From Paenibacillus sp. J2TS4 (lineage in GTDB: Bacteria > Bacillota > Bacilli > Paenibacillales > NBRC-103111), in assembly GCF_018403245.1 (NCBI RefSeq), contig NZ_BOSH01000006.1:248001-312000 (forward strand): 64,000 nucleotides of DNA. The letters are read 5' to 3'. Of this stretch, positions 23,579-32,209 are shown piece after piece (position 1 is the first letter of the stretch; each line of letters opens with the position of its first letter). The notes under the pieces are model-generated. The model had not been told where the DNA came from. It saw only the letters and a program-made list of their open reading frames with translations, and made no database searches. A program made the position numbers and the translations under genes.

Positions 23579-25189
23579 ATGCACCCCAACAATAATTTTA
23601 TAAGCGAGACGGAAGCATCACAATGGCTGGCGCGTCTCGTCCGCTACGGAGAGGCCAAGGGACTCATCAAGGAAGAAGACCGGGATTACGTCACTAACGC
23701 TATGTTGGATCTGCTGCGGATCGGGGAGCCTTATGACGGAGATCTGGATTCTTTATTTCCGCTCGACAAGGACGAGTCTGACAGCCCGGTTCCGCTCTTG
23801 GCCCCCCTTCTGGATTATGCTGCTCAGCAAGGACTGCTGCCGGAGAATACCGTTACTTATCGGGACCTGCTGGATGCCCGGATTATGGGGCTGTTTATTG
23901 CCAGACCCTCTGAGGTTATTAGCCGGTTTGCACGGTTAATGGAAGAAGCGGGGCCAGAAGCGGCAACGGATTGGTTCTACGATCTGTCCAAGCACTCTAA
24001 TTATATTCGGATGGACCGTATTCGTAAGAATGAATATTGGACGGCTTCCACAGAATATGGCGATCTGGAAATTACGGTCAATCTGTCCAAGCCGGAGAAG
24101 GACCCGAAGCAGATTGCTCTTGAACGGAGCCAGCCCCAAAGCCGTTATCCTAAATGTTTGCTGTGCGTTGAGAACGTCGGATACGCCGGGCGGATTAATC
24201 ATCCGGCCAGACAGAACCATCGGATTATTCCCGTGCCGCTGGCGGGCGATAAGTGGTATTTGCAGTATTCTCCCTATGTTTACTATAACGAGCATTGTAT
24301 TGTATTAAACGGGCATCATGTTCCGATGAAGCTGACGCGGGATACTTTTATCCGGTTAGCTGACTTCGTGGCGCAGTTCCCGCATTATTTTATCGGATCT
24401 AATGCCGATTTGCCGATCGTCGGCGGTTCGATCCTGAGCCATGATCATTTTCAGGGCGGTCGTCATCGATTTGCTATGGAAAAAGCGGGCAGGGAAGAGG
24501 AATTCATCCATCCCGACCATCCGGGCATTCGGATAGCGATTGTGGAGTGGCCGATGTCGGTCATACGGCTATCCGGTCGGAAACGGGAAGAGCTTATCGG
24601 CTTAGCGTATGCGCTGTTGGAGCAATGGCGGGCCTACAGCGATGAATCGGTCGGAGTAATAGCTTATAGCGATGGGGAGGACGGCCATCTCATCCCACAT
24701 AATACGATCACTCCCATTGCTCGGAGGAATCGGGATGGAGAATGGGAATTCGATCTGGTACTGCGCAATAACCGGACGACGCGGGAGCATCCGCTGGGGC
24801 TGTTCCATCCACACCAGGAGCTGCACCACATCAAGAAGGAAAATATCGGCTTGATTGAAGTGATGGGCTTGGCCGTTCTACCGGGCCGTTTGCAGCATGA
24901 GCTCGGCTTGATCCGGCAAATCCTGACAGGTCAGGACCACTATACTGGTTCCGAGCCCGGACATCCCCTGGATTCACATAAGGATTGGATCTATTCCCTT
25001 ATGGAGCAGTATGGAACCGATATGGCCGATGCGGAGGCTGAGGAATTATTGAAGCAGGAAGTCGGCCGCAAATATTTGCGGGTACTTGAAGATGCGGGTG
25101 TGTTCAAGAAAGATGCCGCGGGAAAAGAAGCTTTCCGGAAATTTATGAACAAGGCTGGTCTGGCTAGTAGGGATAAAGATTTGAATTAG
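23579..25189 (+). CDS. galT: UDP-glucose--hexose-1-phosphate uridylyltransferase, class II
   Basis: 536 residues, ATG behind AAGAAGGGAAG. The length and the SHDHFQGG motif (287-294) identify the Firmicutes class II GalT rather than the shorter E. coli type. It exchanges UMP between UDP-glucose and galactose-1-phosphate. It starts 53 bases after galE and ends 15 bases before the PfkB kinase, so they form one transcript. Confidence 0.93.
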   Translation: MHPNNNFISETEASQWLARLVRYGEAKGLIKEEDRDYVTNAMLDLLRIGEPYDGDLDSLFPLDKDESDSPVPLLAPLLDYAAQQGLLPENTVTYRDLLDARIMGLFIARPSEVISRFARLMEEAGPEAATDWFYDLSKHSNYIRMDRIRKNEYWTASTEYGDLEITVNLSKPEKDPKQIALERSQPQSRYPKCLLCVENVGYAGRINHPARQNHRIIPVPLAGDKWYLQYSPYVYYNEHCIVLNGHHVPMKLTRDTFIRLADFVAQFPHYFIGSNADLPIVGGSILSHDHFQGGRHRFAMEKAGREEEFIHPDHPGIRIAIVEWPMSVIRLSGRKREELIGLAYALLEQWRAYSDESVGVIAYSDGEDGHLIPHNTITPIARRNRDGEWEFDLVLRNNRTTREHPLGLFHPHQELHHIKKENIGLIEVMGLAVLPGRLQHELGLIRQILTGQDHYTGSEPGHPLDSHKDWIYSLMEQYGTDMADAEAEELLKQEVGRKYLRVLEDAGVFKKDAAGKEAFRKFMNKAGLASRDKDLN

Positions 25190-25204
25190 TAGTGAAAATG
25201 AGGG

Positions 25205-26140
25205 TTGACCATGATAACGACAGTAACGCTCAATGCAGCGATTGATAAAACGTATTATGTAGACCATTTTGCAACGGGGACAATGACCCGGGTTCCAAAG
25301 ATGCACGCATTTCCGGGAGGAAAAGGCATTAACGTCGCCCGTGTCGCCCATTTGCTGGGGGAACCGTCTCTCGCTACCGGCTTCGTCGCCGGCAGCAATG
25401 GGCAATTTATCGAGAAAGAGCTGGCCAAGCAAGGAATCGGCCATGATTTCGTATCGATCGAGGGCGAATCGAGAATATGTCTGAATATTATCGACCGCTC
25501 TACCGGGGCTTCCACGGAAGTATTAGAGCAAGGGCCTTGTGCAGCCTCGGGTGATTTGGAAGCTATGGCCGCCAAGGTGGGAGAGTTGGCCGCCCGCTCT
25601 CGAATAGTATCCTTCTCGGGGAGCTTATTGCAGGGGGTTCCCTCTGATTTCTACGCACGGCTGATCGATACGGCGAAAGCAGCCGGGGCCAAAGTCTTCC
25701 TGGATACAAGCGGGGACGCTCTTCTGGAAGGAATCCAGGCGCTGCCGTATTTCATTAAACCTAACGAAGACGAGGTTGCCAAAATTATCGGCCGAAAGCT
25801 GGAGAAAGAAAGCGACTTATATGAGAGCATTCTCGATTTGATCCGCGGAGGAATTGCATGTGTCGCTGTCTCGCTCGGTGAGAAAGGCTCAATCGCCGGC
25901 TTCGAAGGCCAATTATATCGCATTCGGGCTCCCCGCATCGAAGCCGTTAATACGGTCGGCTGCGGCGATTCTTTTGTAGCCGGTATGGCCGTTGGAATGT
26001 CCAGGGGACAATCGTTGGAAGAATGCTTGCGTCTGGCGACCGCTTCTGGAACGGCCAACGCCTTGATGGAGGAAGCCGGGAATGTGAGGCCGGCCGATGT
26101 GGAAAGGCTGCTGTCGGAAGTGATTATAGAGCGAGTCTGA
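25205..26140 (+). CDS. PfkB-family hexose-phosphate kinase (1-phosphofructokinase / tagatose-6-phosphate kinase type)
   Basis: 311 residues, ATG behind GAGGGTTGACC. The ribokinase fold is marked by FPGGKGINVA near 38-47 and the C-terminal NTVGCGDSF with catalytic base Asp255. The sequence fits the FruK/LacC subgroup, which phosphorylates fructose-1-phosphate, tagatose-6-phosphate or fructose-6-phosphate to the bisphosphate. With the GatY-type aldolase in the same operon, a tagatose-phosphate branch is an attractive reading, but no galactose-6-phosphate isomerase (lacAB) or phosphosugar isomerase is present here. Last gene of the operon. Confidence 0.82.
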   Translation: MTMITTVTLNAAIDKTYYVDHFATGTMTRVPKMHAFPGGKGINVARVAHLLGEPSLATGFVAGSNGQFIEKELAKQGIGHDFVSIEGESRICLNIIDRSTGASTEVLEQGPCAASGDLEAMAAKVGELAARSRIVSFSGSLLQGVPSDFYARLIDTAKAAGAKVFLDTSGDALLEGIQALPYFIKPNEDEVAKIIGRKLEKESDLYESILDLIRGGIACVAVSLGEKGSIAGFEGQLYRIRAPRIEAVNTVGCGDSFVAGMAVGMSRGQSLEECLRLATASGTANALMEEAGNVRPADVERLLSEVIIERV

Positions 26141-26224
26141 TGGACTTAATATGAACCGTCCGATTGCGGTGTCTGCTGCATTCGGGCGGTTCCCCTGTCC
26201 GTTGCGGGGCGCATGACGAAGAGG

Positions 26225-26238
26225 TGACAACGCTTTCA
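26225..26238 (+). promoter_or_regulatory. possible cre (CcpA) site after gal operon
   Basis: TGACAACGCTTTCA matches TGWAANCGNTNWCA at 13 of 14 positions. It lies 85 bases after the kinase stop and 156 bases before the next gene, so what it would control is unclear. Confidence 0.3.
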
Positions 26239-26393
26239 TCAGTATGCCCCGAATGGGAGAAAGAACACAGGGTTCGTTTTCTTTTTAGGAATGTTTGTAG
26301 TTCCTCTTTTGCTCCAGGCAAAAGAATGGTAAGATGAACTAAAGTACAGTCGGACGTAGACCGACATTTGTCATTTTTGGGGGGGCAGGACAC

Positions 26394-26780
26394 TTGCTGA
26401 AAAGAACATTGGTCGGATTGCTGCGGAGTCACGAGCAAACGGGAGAAAAGGCTAGAGATCCTTTGTTGAAAACAAGGTATTACAAACTTTCCAAAGATAA
26501 GCTTTGGGAGGAAGTAGTCAGCACGCTTAAAAGGATTAACGGGTATAAAATTTTGCATGAAGTCCCTACTGTCGGGGAAATCGTTGTCGAGAAAAAAACG
26601 ATAACGGGCCGTCGGCAGGATATTACTCTGACCTTGTTTGCCATTACTCCGGTCAAAAGCGCCGTCGATATTTATTCCGCTTCCCGCGGTTCGCTTGGGG
26701 ATCTTGGTTCCAATTATCGGACGATCCTTGATATTTACAATGAGTTGGACCGCAAGCTGTCCGCTTATAAAATTACATAA
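26394..26780 (+). CDS. DUF1499-like small protein
   Basis: 128 residues. A TTG at 26394 lies behind GGGGGGCAGGACAC. The C-terminal half carries SASRGSLGDLGSNYRTI, which resembles the DUF1499 pattern of an SxSR followed by DLGxNxxRI. No signal peptide, no membrane segment and no cysteines. A strong terminator follows, so it is a single gene. Function unknown. Confidence 0.65.
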   Translation: MLKRTLVGLLRSHEQTGEKARDPLLKTRYYKLSKDKLWEEVVSTLKRINGYKILHEVPTVGEIVVEKKTITGRRQDITLTLFAITPVKSAVDIYSASRGSLGDLGSNYRTILDIYNELDRKLSAYKIT

Positions 26781-26820
26781 CTCGGGACGGTCAGCTGCGC
26801 CCCGGCGGCAACCTGTGATA

Positions 26821-26858
26821 CAAAAAGCGGGGGAAAATTCGTTTTCCCCCGCTTTTTG
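26821..26858. terminator. Strong bidirectional terminator
   Basis: CAAAAAGCGGGGGAAAA and its exact complement flank a TTCG loop, giving a 17-base perfect stem with A/T tracts on both sides. It serves the convergent DUF1499-like and tpx genes. Confidence 0.95.
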
Positions 26859-26869
26859 TATGTATAAGA

Positions 26870-27388
26870 TCAGACCAGTTTTTTAACAGCTTCGATTGCC
26901 GCTTCATAATTCGGATGTTCGGTCATTTCGCTTAAATATTCAACGTACTGAATTTTATTGTCGGTGTCCAGAACAAAGATGGAGCGCATCAGCAGCTGAA
27001 GCTCCTTGATCAGCACCCCGTAGGCTTCGCCAAAAGAACGGGTTTTGTAGTCGGACAGGGTGACGACTTTATCCACGCCGGCCGCACCGCACCAACGGGC
27101 TTGGGCCATCGGCAGGTCCACGCTGACCGTAAGGATGACCACGTTCTCCCCGAGGGTCCCGGCGGTTTCGTTAAACTTCCGAGTCTGCGCATCGCATACT
27201 CCTGTATCGAGAGAAGGAACGACACTGATCAGCTTGACCTTGCCTGCGAAATCGGACAGAGAGGCTGTATCCACCAAGCTTTTGTTAAGATTGAAATCGG
27301 GGGCCTGGTCTCCTACCTTCAGTTCGTTGCCGATGAGTGTAATCGGATTGCCTTTTAGAGTAGCGACGTTAGCGCGTTCTTGAGACAT
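26870..27388 (-). CDS. tpx: Thiol peroxidase (atypical 2-Cys peroxiredoxin)
   Basis: 172 residues, ATG at 27388 behind AAAGGAGG. The peroxidatic cysteine is Cys65 in PSLDTGVC and the resolving cysteine is Cys100 in ARWC, the normal Tpx arrangement. It reduces hydrogen peroxide and alkyl hydroperoxides using thioredoxin in the cytosol. Single gene, ending at the shared bidirectional terminator. Confidence 0.95.
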   Translation of the reverse strand: MSQERANVATLKGNPITLIGNELKVGDQAPDFNLNKSLVDTASLSDFAGKVKLISVVPSLDTGVCDAQTRKFNETAGTLGENVVILTVSVDLPMAQARWCGAAGVDKVVTLSDYKTRSFGEAYGVLIKELQLLMRSIFVLDTDNKIQYVEYLSEMTEHPNYEAAIEAVKKLV

Positions 27389-27565
27389 AATAATAGTTCC
27401 TCCTTTGAATTCGCTAAAATTTGGTTTTTGCTTCCTCTTATTATAATATGAGTAATTGATGCTTGTCCAATGACGATCCGGAGATAATGTTGAAAAAGGG
27501 GCTAATCGCGTGCTTGTTGGTCTTATAGGACAATAAGTCCCAAGGGAAAGGGTAGGGAATGGAAA

Positions 27566-28471
27566 GTGGAGCTAAGACAATTGCAATACTTTGTGAAAGT
27601 GGCCAAAAAGCAGCATGTCACCCAAGCGTCCGAAGAATTACATGTAGCGCAATCGGCGGTAAGCAGGCAGATCCGCCAATTGGAGCAGGAACTGGGAGTG
27701 ACGCTCTTTGTCCAGAAAGGGAGAAATCTGCAAATTACTCCGGTAGGGAAGCTGTTTCTTACCCGGATTGAAGGAATATTAGGTGAGTTGGATCGGGCGG
27801 TAGTGGAGGTGCAGGAGTTCCTTGACCCCACTCGCGGGGAAATTCGTATAGGCTTTCCGCATAGTCTTGGAATAGCGCTGCTGCCGACCGTCGTAGCCAA
27901 GTTCCGTAAAATTTATCCGGAGGTCAAATTCCGGCTGCGCCAAGGGACCTACGCTCATCTTATCCGGGATATTCTGGAAGGTGAGATCGATCTGTCTTTC
28001 ATTTCTCCGTTTCCCGAATCCCATAATTATGTCTCCGGAGAATTGCTGCTTGTCGAAGAACTGTTCGGCATCCTGCCGGAAAATCATGAATTGGCAGGGG
28101 AAGAGATCATTCGACTGGAACAGCTGAAGGAGGAGCAGTTCGTCATGTTCAGCGATGCTTATTCGCTCCGTTCCATCGTCCTGCAAGCCTGCAAGAAAGC
28201 GGGGTTCGTGCCGAAGATCGGATTTGAAGGCGAAGAGACGGATACGATCCGCGGACTCGTCGCCGCTGGAATGGGTGTCAGTCTGATGCCCGAAATGGCA
28301 CTCAAGGAGATGTCTCAGCTGCAGCCGGTCAAGGTACGCGTCATTGAGCCGACGGTCACCCGAACGATTGGTCTGATTCGCCGCAAGAACGAGAAGCTGT
28401 CTCCGGTCGTGGAGGCCTTCAGGGAATTTTTACTGGAATACTTCAAGAATGAAGGCAAGAAGGAAGTTTAG
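27566..28471 (+). CDS. LysR family regulator, GltC-like
   Basis: 301 residues. The GTG at 27566 is chosen because it begins the canonical MELRQLQYFVKVA; an ATG at 27559 is out of frame. The LysR helix-turn-helix spans residues 1-60, with HVAQSAVSRQI. The effector domain runs from about 90. The overall sequence parallels B. subtilis GltC closely (ExLRQLxYF, LDPxRGxxxIGFPxSL, GLVxAGMGVxLxP). GltC activates glutamate synthase in response to carbon/nitrogen status, but no gltAB genes are adjacent, so the target may differ. Confidence 0.88.
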   Translation: MELRQLQYFVKVAKKQHVTQASEELHVAQSAVSRQIRQLEQELGVTLFVQKGRNLQITPVGKLFLTRIEGILGELDRAVVEVQEFLDPTRGEIRIGFPHSLGIALLPTVVAKFRKIYPEVKFRLRQGTYAHLIRDILEGEIDLSFISPFPESHNYVSGELLLVEELFGILPENHELAGEEIIRLEQLKEEQFVMFSDAYSLRSIVLQACKKAGFVPKIGFEGEETDTIRGLVAAGMGVSLMPEMALKEMSQLQPVKVRVIEPTVTRTIGLIRRKNEKLSPVVEAFREFLLEYFKNEGKKEV

Positions 28472-28480
28472 AATACAATA

Positions 28481-28507
28481 AACCCCCGGAATCGACTCCG
28501 GGGGTTA
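28481..28507. terminator. Bidirectional terminator
   Basis: AACCCCCGGA (28481-28490) pairs with TCCGGGGGTT (28497-28506) across a six-base loop. It lies between the convergent lysR-type and zinc protease genes. Confidence 0.88.
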
Positions 28508-28522
28508 TTGGGGTTATGCTGA

Positions 28523-29209
28523 TTAATCGCGGCTATTGAAGATAGCAATATATTTAAGCAGCTCGAGGACGGAGATCAAAGCGGCGGCTACGTAAGTTAA
28601 TGCGGCAGCATTAAGCACTTTGGCGACACCTGTTTCTTCGTCGTTCGTAATAAAGCCTTCCGCTACCATCAGGTTGCGCGCCCGGCTGCTTGCGTTGAAT
28701 TCGACTGGCAGAGTGACCAATTGGAACAGCACCGCCGCAGAGAAGAAAATAATTCCGAACAGCAGCAGGAAACTAAACTGTTGGAAAATAATACCGGCAA
28801 TGATAAGCAGAGGAGCGATCCCGGAGCTAAAATTAACGGCCGGGAACATCCGGTGGCGGGCTACCAGCATCGGATAAGATTCCTTGTGCTGAATGGCGTG
28901 GCCCACTTCGTGACAGGCTACCGATACGGCCGAGATGGAGTTCTCATAATAGACCGGCTCAGATAGTCTCACTACCCGGTTAATCGGATCATAGTGGTCG
29001 GATAAAGCGCCGGGAACGGGTTCGATCGGAACATCATGCAGCCCGTTGGCGTCCAGCATTTTTCGAGCGGCTTCATATCCCGTCAACCCGTAGGTGGTGG
29101 GGACCTGCGCCCATTTTTTGAAAGTGCTTTTCACACGGAAGGATGCCCAGATGGATAATCCGAAGGCAGCCAGAATCAATAGGTCCCATGGGTAATAGAA
29201 AAAGAACAT
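28523..29209 (-). CDS. Zinc metallopeptidase, YugP family
   Basis: 228 residues from the ATG at 29209, with AGGGGG upstream. An N-terminal membrane helix (about 8-24), the HEVGH zinc motif at 100-104 with a long amphipathic stretch after it, and two or three further helices near 125-175 and the C-terminus match Zn_peptidase_2 (PF04298). It is an integral membrane protease; physiological substrates in this family are poorly known. Single gene convergent with the LysR gene. Confidence 0.88.
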   Translation of the reverse strand: MFFFYYPWDLLILAAFGLSIWASFRVKSTFKKWAQVPTTYGLTGYEAARKMLDANGLHDVPIEPVPGALSDHYDPINRVVRLSEPVYYENSISAVSVACHEVGHAIQHKESYPMLVARHRMFPAVNFSSGIAPLLIIAGIIFQQFSFLLLFGIIFFSAAVLFQLVTLPVEFNASSRARNLMVAEGFITNDEETGVAKVLNAAALTYVAAALISVLELLKYIAIFNSRD

Positions 29210-29252
29210 AGCCAAACCCCCTGTATTTAGAATAAAAGAATGAAAGTAACAA

Positions 29253-29738
29253 TTAGAGAAGCGGACCTTTTCCGAGTAAAAGCAGGAGAGCTTCTATACA
29301 TGCGGCGCTTTGCGGCGTCAGCAGTTTGTACATTTTTTTCGCCTGATTCGGCTTCAACTGATCGATGAGGGGACTGAGTTCTTTGACCTCTCGCTCCAAT
29401 TGCTGCATCTGCAACTGCAGTGAGGCAAGCTTATCGGTCACATGATCATCCCGGCTAACCTTGTGAATCAGATCGAGGCTGCTTTTAATCTCTTCCAAAG
29501 TATATTTCTCTTGCTTCATACTTTCAATACGTTTCAAACGGCTCAAGGTTTCATCACTGTAATAGCGATAATTGCTGTCAGATCTTTTCTCCGGAGTGAT
29601 TAGACCGAGCTTGGTATAATAGTCCACCGTACGATGGCTTACGTTAGCCATTCTGGCGATTTCCCCAATCCGGTAAAGCTTTATATTCCCATCAGGGTTT
29701 CCCCCCTTTTCTATTATCTTATATGCCCCATAATACAT
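29253..29738 (-). CDS. MerR family regulator; start uncertain
   Basis: A MerR winged helix (YRIGEIARMANVSHRTVDYYTKLGLI), then a coiled coil and a short hydrophobic C-terminus. The start is problematic. Homologues begin at M-K-L-Y-R-I-G, but here that codon is ATA (29682-29684). The first upstream in-frame ATG is at 29738 and lies in a promoter-like AT-rich stretch. AAAAGGGGGG stands about 16 bases before the ATA. So either 18 extra residues are made from 29738, or a non-standard AUA start is used. The gene lies next to the minus-strand MFS exporter gene, which it probably controls; the effector may be a hydrophobic drug. Confidence 0.78.
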   Translation of the reverse strand: MYYGAYKIIEKGGNPDGNIKLYRIGEIARMANVSHRTVDYYTKLGLITPEKRSDSNYRYYSDETLSRLKRIESMKQEKYTLEEIKSSLDLIHKVSRDDHVTDKLASLQLQMQQLEREVKELSPLIDQLKPNQAKKMYKLLTPQSAACIEALLLLLGKGPLL

Positions 29739-29869
29739 GAATATGAACCATACAGTCAAACGTTATGCTTTGAATAATATGTGAATTTGCCGGACCTTAT
29801 GTGCACGCTTATTTTGTAAGTCGACAGGGGGTTTTTAATAGCGGCAGGATGCATTTATTTGAATTGTTT

Positions 29870-31162
29870 TTAACTGACTTTGGCCTCAGGCTTGATGAGA
29901 AAGAAAACAAGCCCCAGGGCGATTAAAGACAGCGCTGATACCGTAATGAACACGACGGAATGGGAAATATCCATCATCCAGCCGAACAATGGAGGTCCAA
30001 AGGCTACGCCGAGAAACCGCAAGCTGTTATACATGGAAGTGATCATCCCGCGCTCCGCTTTGGATACCGATCCGGTGATCATCGTGTTCAGGCAGGGGAG
30101 CAGCAGGCCGGTCCCGATACTGCTGACGGTTAACAGACCAATGAACACATAAATATTTTTGTATAAAAAAATAGTGAGGGCCAGGGAAACCGTCATTAGA
30201 ACCAGCCCGATATTCATCAGCCACCGCATCAGAATCCCGTTTTTCTTAATAACGCTTCCTGTGATGTAGGAGGTCACGACCATTCCAAGCAAGGGGATGG
30301 CCAGCACCAGACCTTTGACAACCCCGTCAATGGAATAAGGGGGATCTTCCAATATGTTGGAGAGGTAGAACAGCACCCCGAACAAAATAAAAAGCGCAAG
30401 TGAGCCGGAAAAGAAGGCCGTGACGAGCCATCTTGCTTTTTCCTTCATGATCGTACCGATTTTTTTGGCGTAGGCGCCGAACTTTAAAGGTTTTTTATCT
30501 TTGGCCGGCTCTTTGATCAGCCAGATAACAGCTACCAGCGAGATGAAGCAAAAAACAGGGAAGGCGAAAAATGCCGCATACCAAACAATGAGAGCGAGCA
30601 GTGAGCCGAGAATGGGGCTGACTACTTTGCCGGTTCCGTTGGAGGCTTCGGTCAGTCCGAGCACCTTGCTTTCCGTAGCGCCATTATACATATCTCCGAC
30701 TAACGCCATAGCAATCGATGCAGTTCCGGCTGCTCCGATGCCCTGAATCGCCCGGGAAACGATAACGACCCAATAAGAATGCCAAACCGCGCCGAAGCCT
30801 GCTAATATCCCGGCGGCACCATATATGATCAAGGAGGGGATAATAACCGCTTTGCGGCTGAACCGGTCGGACAAATATCCGGAGAAAGGAATGATCAGAC
30901 CGGCGGTTACGGAGAAAAGAGTGATGACCAGGCTGCTCTGAAATCGGGAGATGCCCATTTCCCGTTCCATGTCGGGAAGGATAGGGACAAGCATCGAATT
31001 CCCCAGAACCAGCACTAGCGGAATCGAGGCAATAGCGAAAAATTCGGCAAAAGAGCCTTTGGATGCCCCGCCGTCTTTTTTATTTTTTTTCGGCTGGGCC
31101 TGCGTCTCTTCAATTGTACTTTCGAATGTAACGTCCAGTTTTCTCTGTTTTGTCTTTTCCAT
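29870..31162 (-). CDS. MFS multidrug-type efflux transporter
   Basis: 430 residues, ATG at 31162 with GAGGAG seven bases upstream. An unusually polar 35-residue cytoplasmic N-terminus (Lys-rich) precedes about 12 membrane helices. The loop motif after helix 2 is GYLSDRFSRKAV (motif A, G-x-L-x-D-R-x-x-R), and a proline/glycine-rich motif C-like region is in helix 5. This places it with the drug:H+ antiporters (Bmr/TetA-like). It runs into the intergenic region before the merR-type gene in the same direction. Substrate unknown. Confidence 0.86.
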   Translation of the reverse strand: MEKTKQRKLDVTFESTIEETQAQPKKNKKDGGASKGSFAEFFAIASIPLVLVLGNSMLVPILPDMEREMGISRFQSSLVITLFSVTAGLIIPFSGYLSDRFSRKAVIIPSLIIYGAAGILAGFGAVWHSYWVVIVSRAIQGIGAAGTASIAMALVGDMYNGATESKVLGLTEASNGTGKVVSPILGSLLALIVWYAAFFAFPVFCFISLVAVIWLIKEPAKDKKPLKFGAYAKKIGTIMKEKARWLVTAFFSGSLALFILFGVLFYLSNILEDPPYSIDGVVKGLVLAIPLLGMVVTSYITGSVIKKNGILMRWLMNIGLVLMTVSLALTIFLYKNIYVFIGLLTVSSIGTGLLLPCLNTMITGSVSKAERGMITSMYNSLRFLGVAFGPPLFGWMMDISHSVVFITVSALSLIALGLVFFLIKPEAKVS

Positions 31163-31428
31163 TACGGGGCTCCTCTGTAGTTGTAATGAACTTACTTTTC
31201 CCGCTTCGACTGGTAATCATTCCAGATACATAAAAGTCCAGAGATACATTAAAGTTGAGGAAAAAATCAATTAGAGAATCGAAATCGGATTAATTTGGGA
31301 TATTATCCATAAGGGCCATAACAAAACAAGGGGTTATAACATTGCAAAGGGCTAAAACAAAACTTTGTCAGGGTCGAAAGGGAATTTGTTGATTATGGAA
31401 AAAAATTAAGAAATGGATTTGAGCAGCC

Positions 31429-31962
31429 ATGAAAAAAAGTGGGATTTTGATTGTTTTTATTGTTGTACTGATTGGGTTGGCGGTATATCAGGACTTCTCC
31501 TCCCGGAATAAAGAAGTCGCTCTACCGACGGAAACCGCGCCGAAGCCCAGTTACAGGGCTCCTGCCTTTACGCTGCAGGGGTTGGATGGGCTCACTTATG
31601 AAGTGGGCGGAAAGAGGGACAAGCCGCTGTTTTTGAATTTTTGGGCTTCCTGGTGCGGCCCCTGTGAATTGGAAGCACCGGATTTGAAACGAATGTACGA
31701 CAAATACAAGGACCAGCTGGATATGTATGCGGTGAATGTGACACGGAGTGACAAGCTGGATAAAGTAGAGAAATTCGCAGAACGTCATGAATTTCGCTTT
31801 CCCGTTTTGTTGGACAGGGAAGGAAAAGCAAGTGAGCTGTACAAATTTTATTTCATTCCGACGAGCTATTTGATTGACCGGAATGGCGTCATCGTGGAAG
31901 TCATTAATTTGGTCGATTCGAACCAATTGGAAGGCAAAATAAAAGCCTTAATCGAGCGTTGA
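31429..31962 (+). CDS. Membrane-anchored thioredoxin-like protein (ResA/TlpA type)
   Basis: 177 residues. An N-terminal signal anchor (ILIVFIVVLIGLAVY) places the domain outside the membrane. The redox motif is WASWCGPC with Cys76 and Cys79, followed by the TlpA/ResA-type insertion and cis-Pro in FIPTSYLID. It probably keeps extracytoplasmic thiols reduced, for example apocytochrome c in cytochrome maturation or spore-coat proteins. The neighbouring resB/resC or ccd genes are absent, so the partner is not known. The ribosome site is weak. Confidence 0.86.
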   Translation: MKKSGILIVFIVVLIGLAVYQDFSSRNKEVALPTETAPKPSYRAPAFTLQGLDGLTYEVGGKRDKPLFLNFWASWCGPCELEAPDLKRMYDKYKDQLDMYAVNVTRSDKLDKVEKFAERHEFRFPVLLDREGKASELYKFYFIPTSYLIDRNGVIVEVINLVDSNQLEGKIKALIER

Positions 31963-32070
31963 TTTATCAGGGCAACACTTACGTTCGGGTGGATCGAAAC
32001 CTGCTTTCAGCACTAAACGAAAAGTCAGGCAGCGGGAAACTATACTATAGTGGATCAGCGTGAGCATAAA

Positions 32071-32106
32071 AAACGGCTTGCCCAGTTAATACCAGGCAAG
32101 CCGTTT
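32071..32106. terminator. Bidirectional terminator
   Basis: AAACGGCTTGCC pairs with GGCAAGCCGTTT around a 12-base loop. It is followed by a second palindromic stretch, GTTTGAA-N5-TTCAAAC. Confidence 0.85.
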
Positions 32107-32209
32107 GAAGTACGTTTCAAACGCATCTGAATTGAATGAAAGCATGCTATAAGCTTTCGTTAGAATTTAGTAAAATCATTCGGGCAGCATTTGTTAGGTC
32201 AAGGAGATC

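Noticed and set aside
26225..26238. cre site proving catabolite control of the gal operon
   Set aside because: The match is good but it is downstream of the operon; it is listed only as a possible site, not as a control element of gal.
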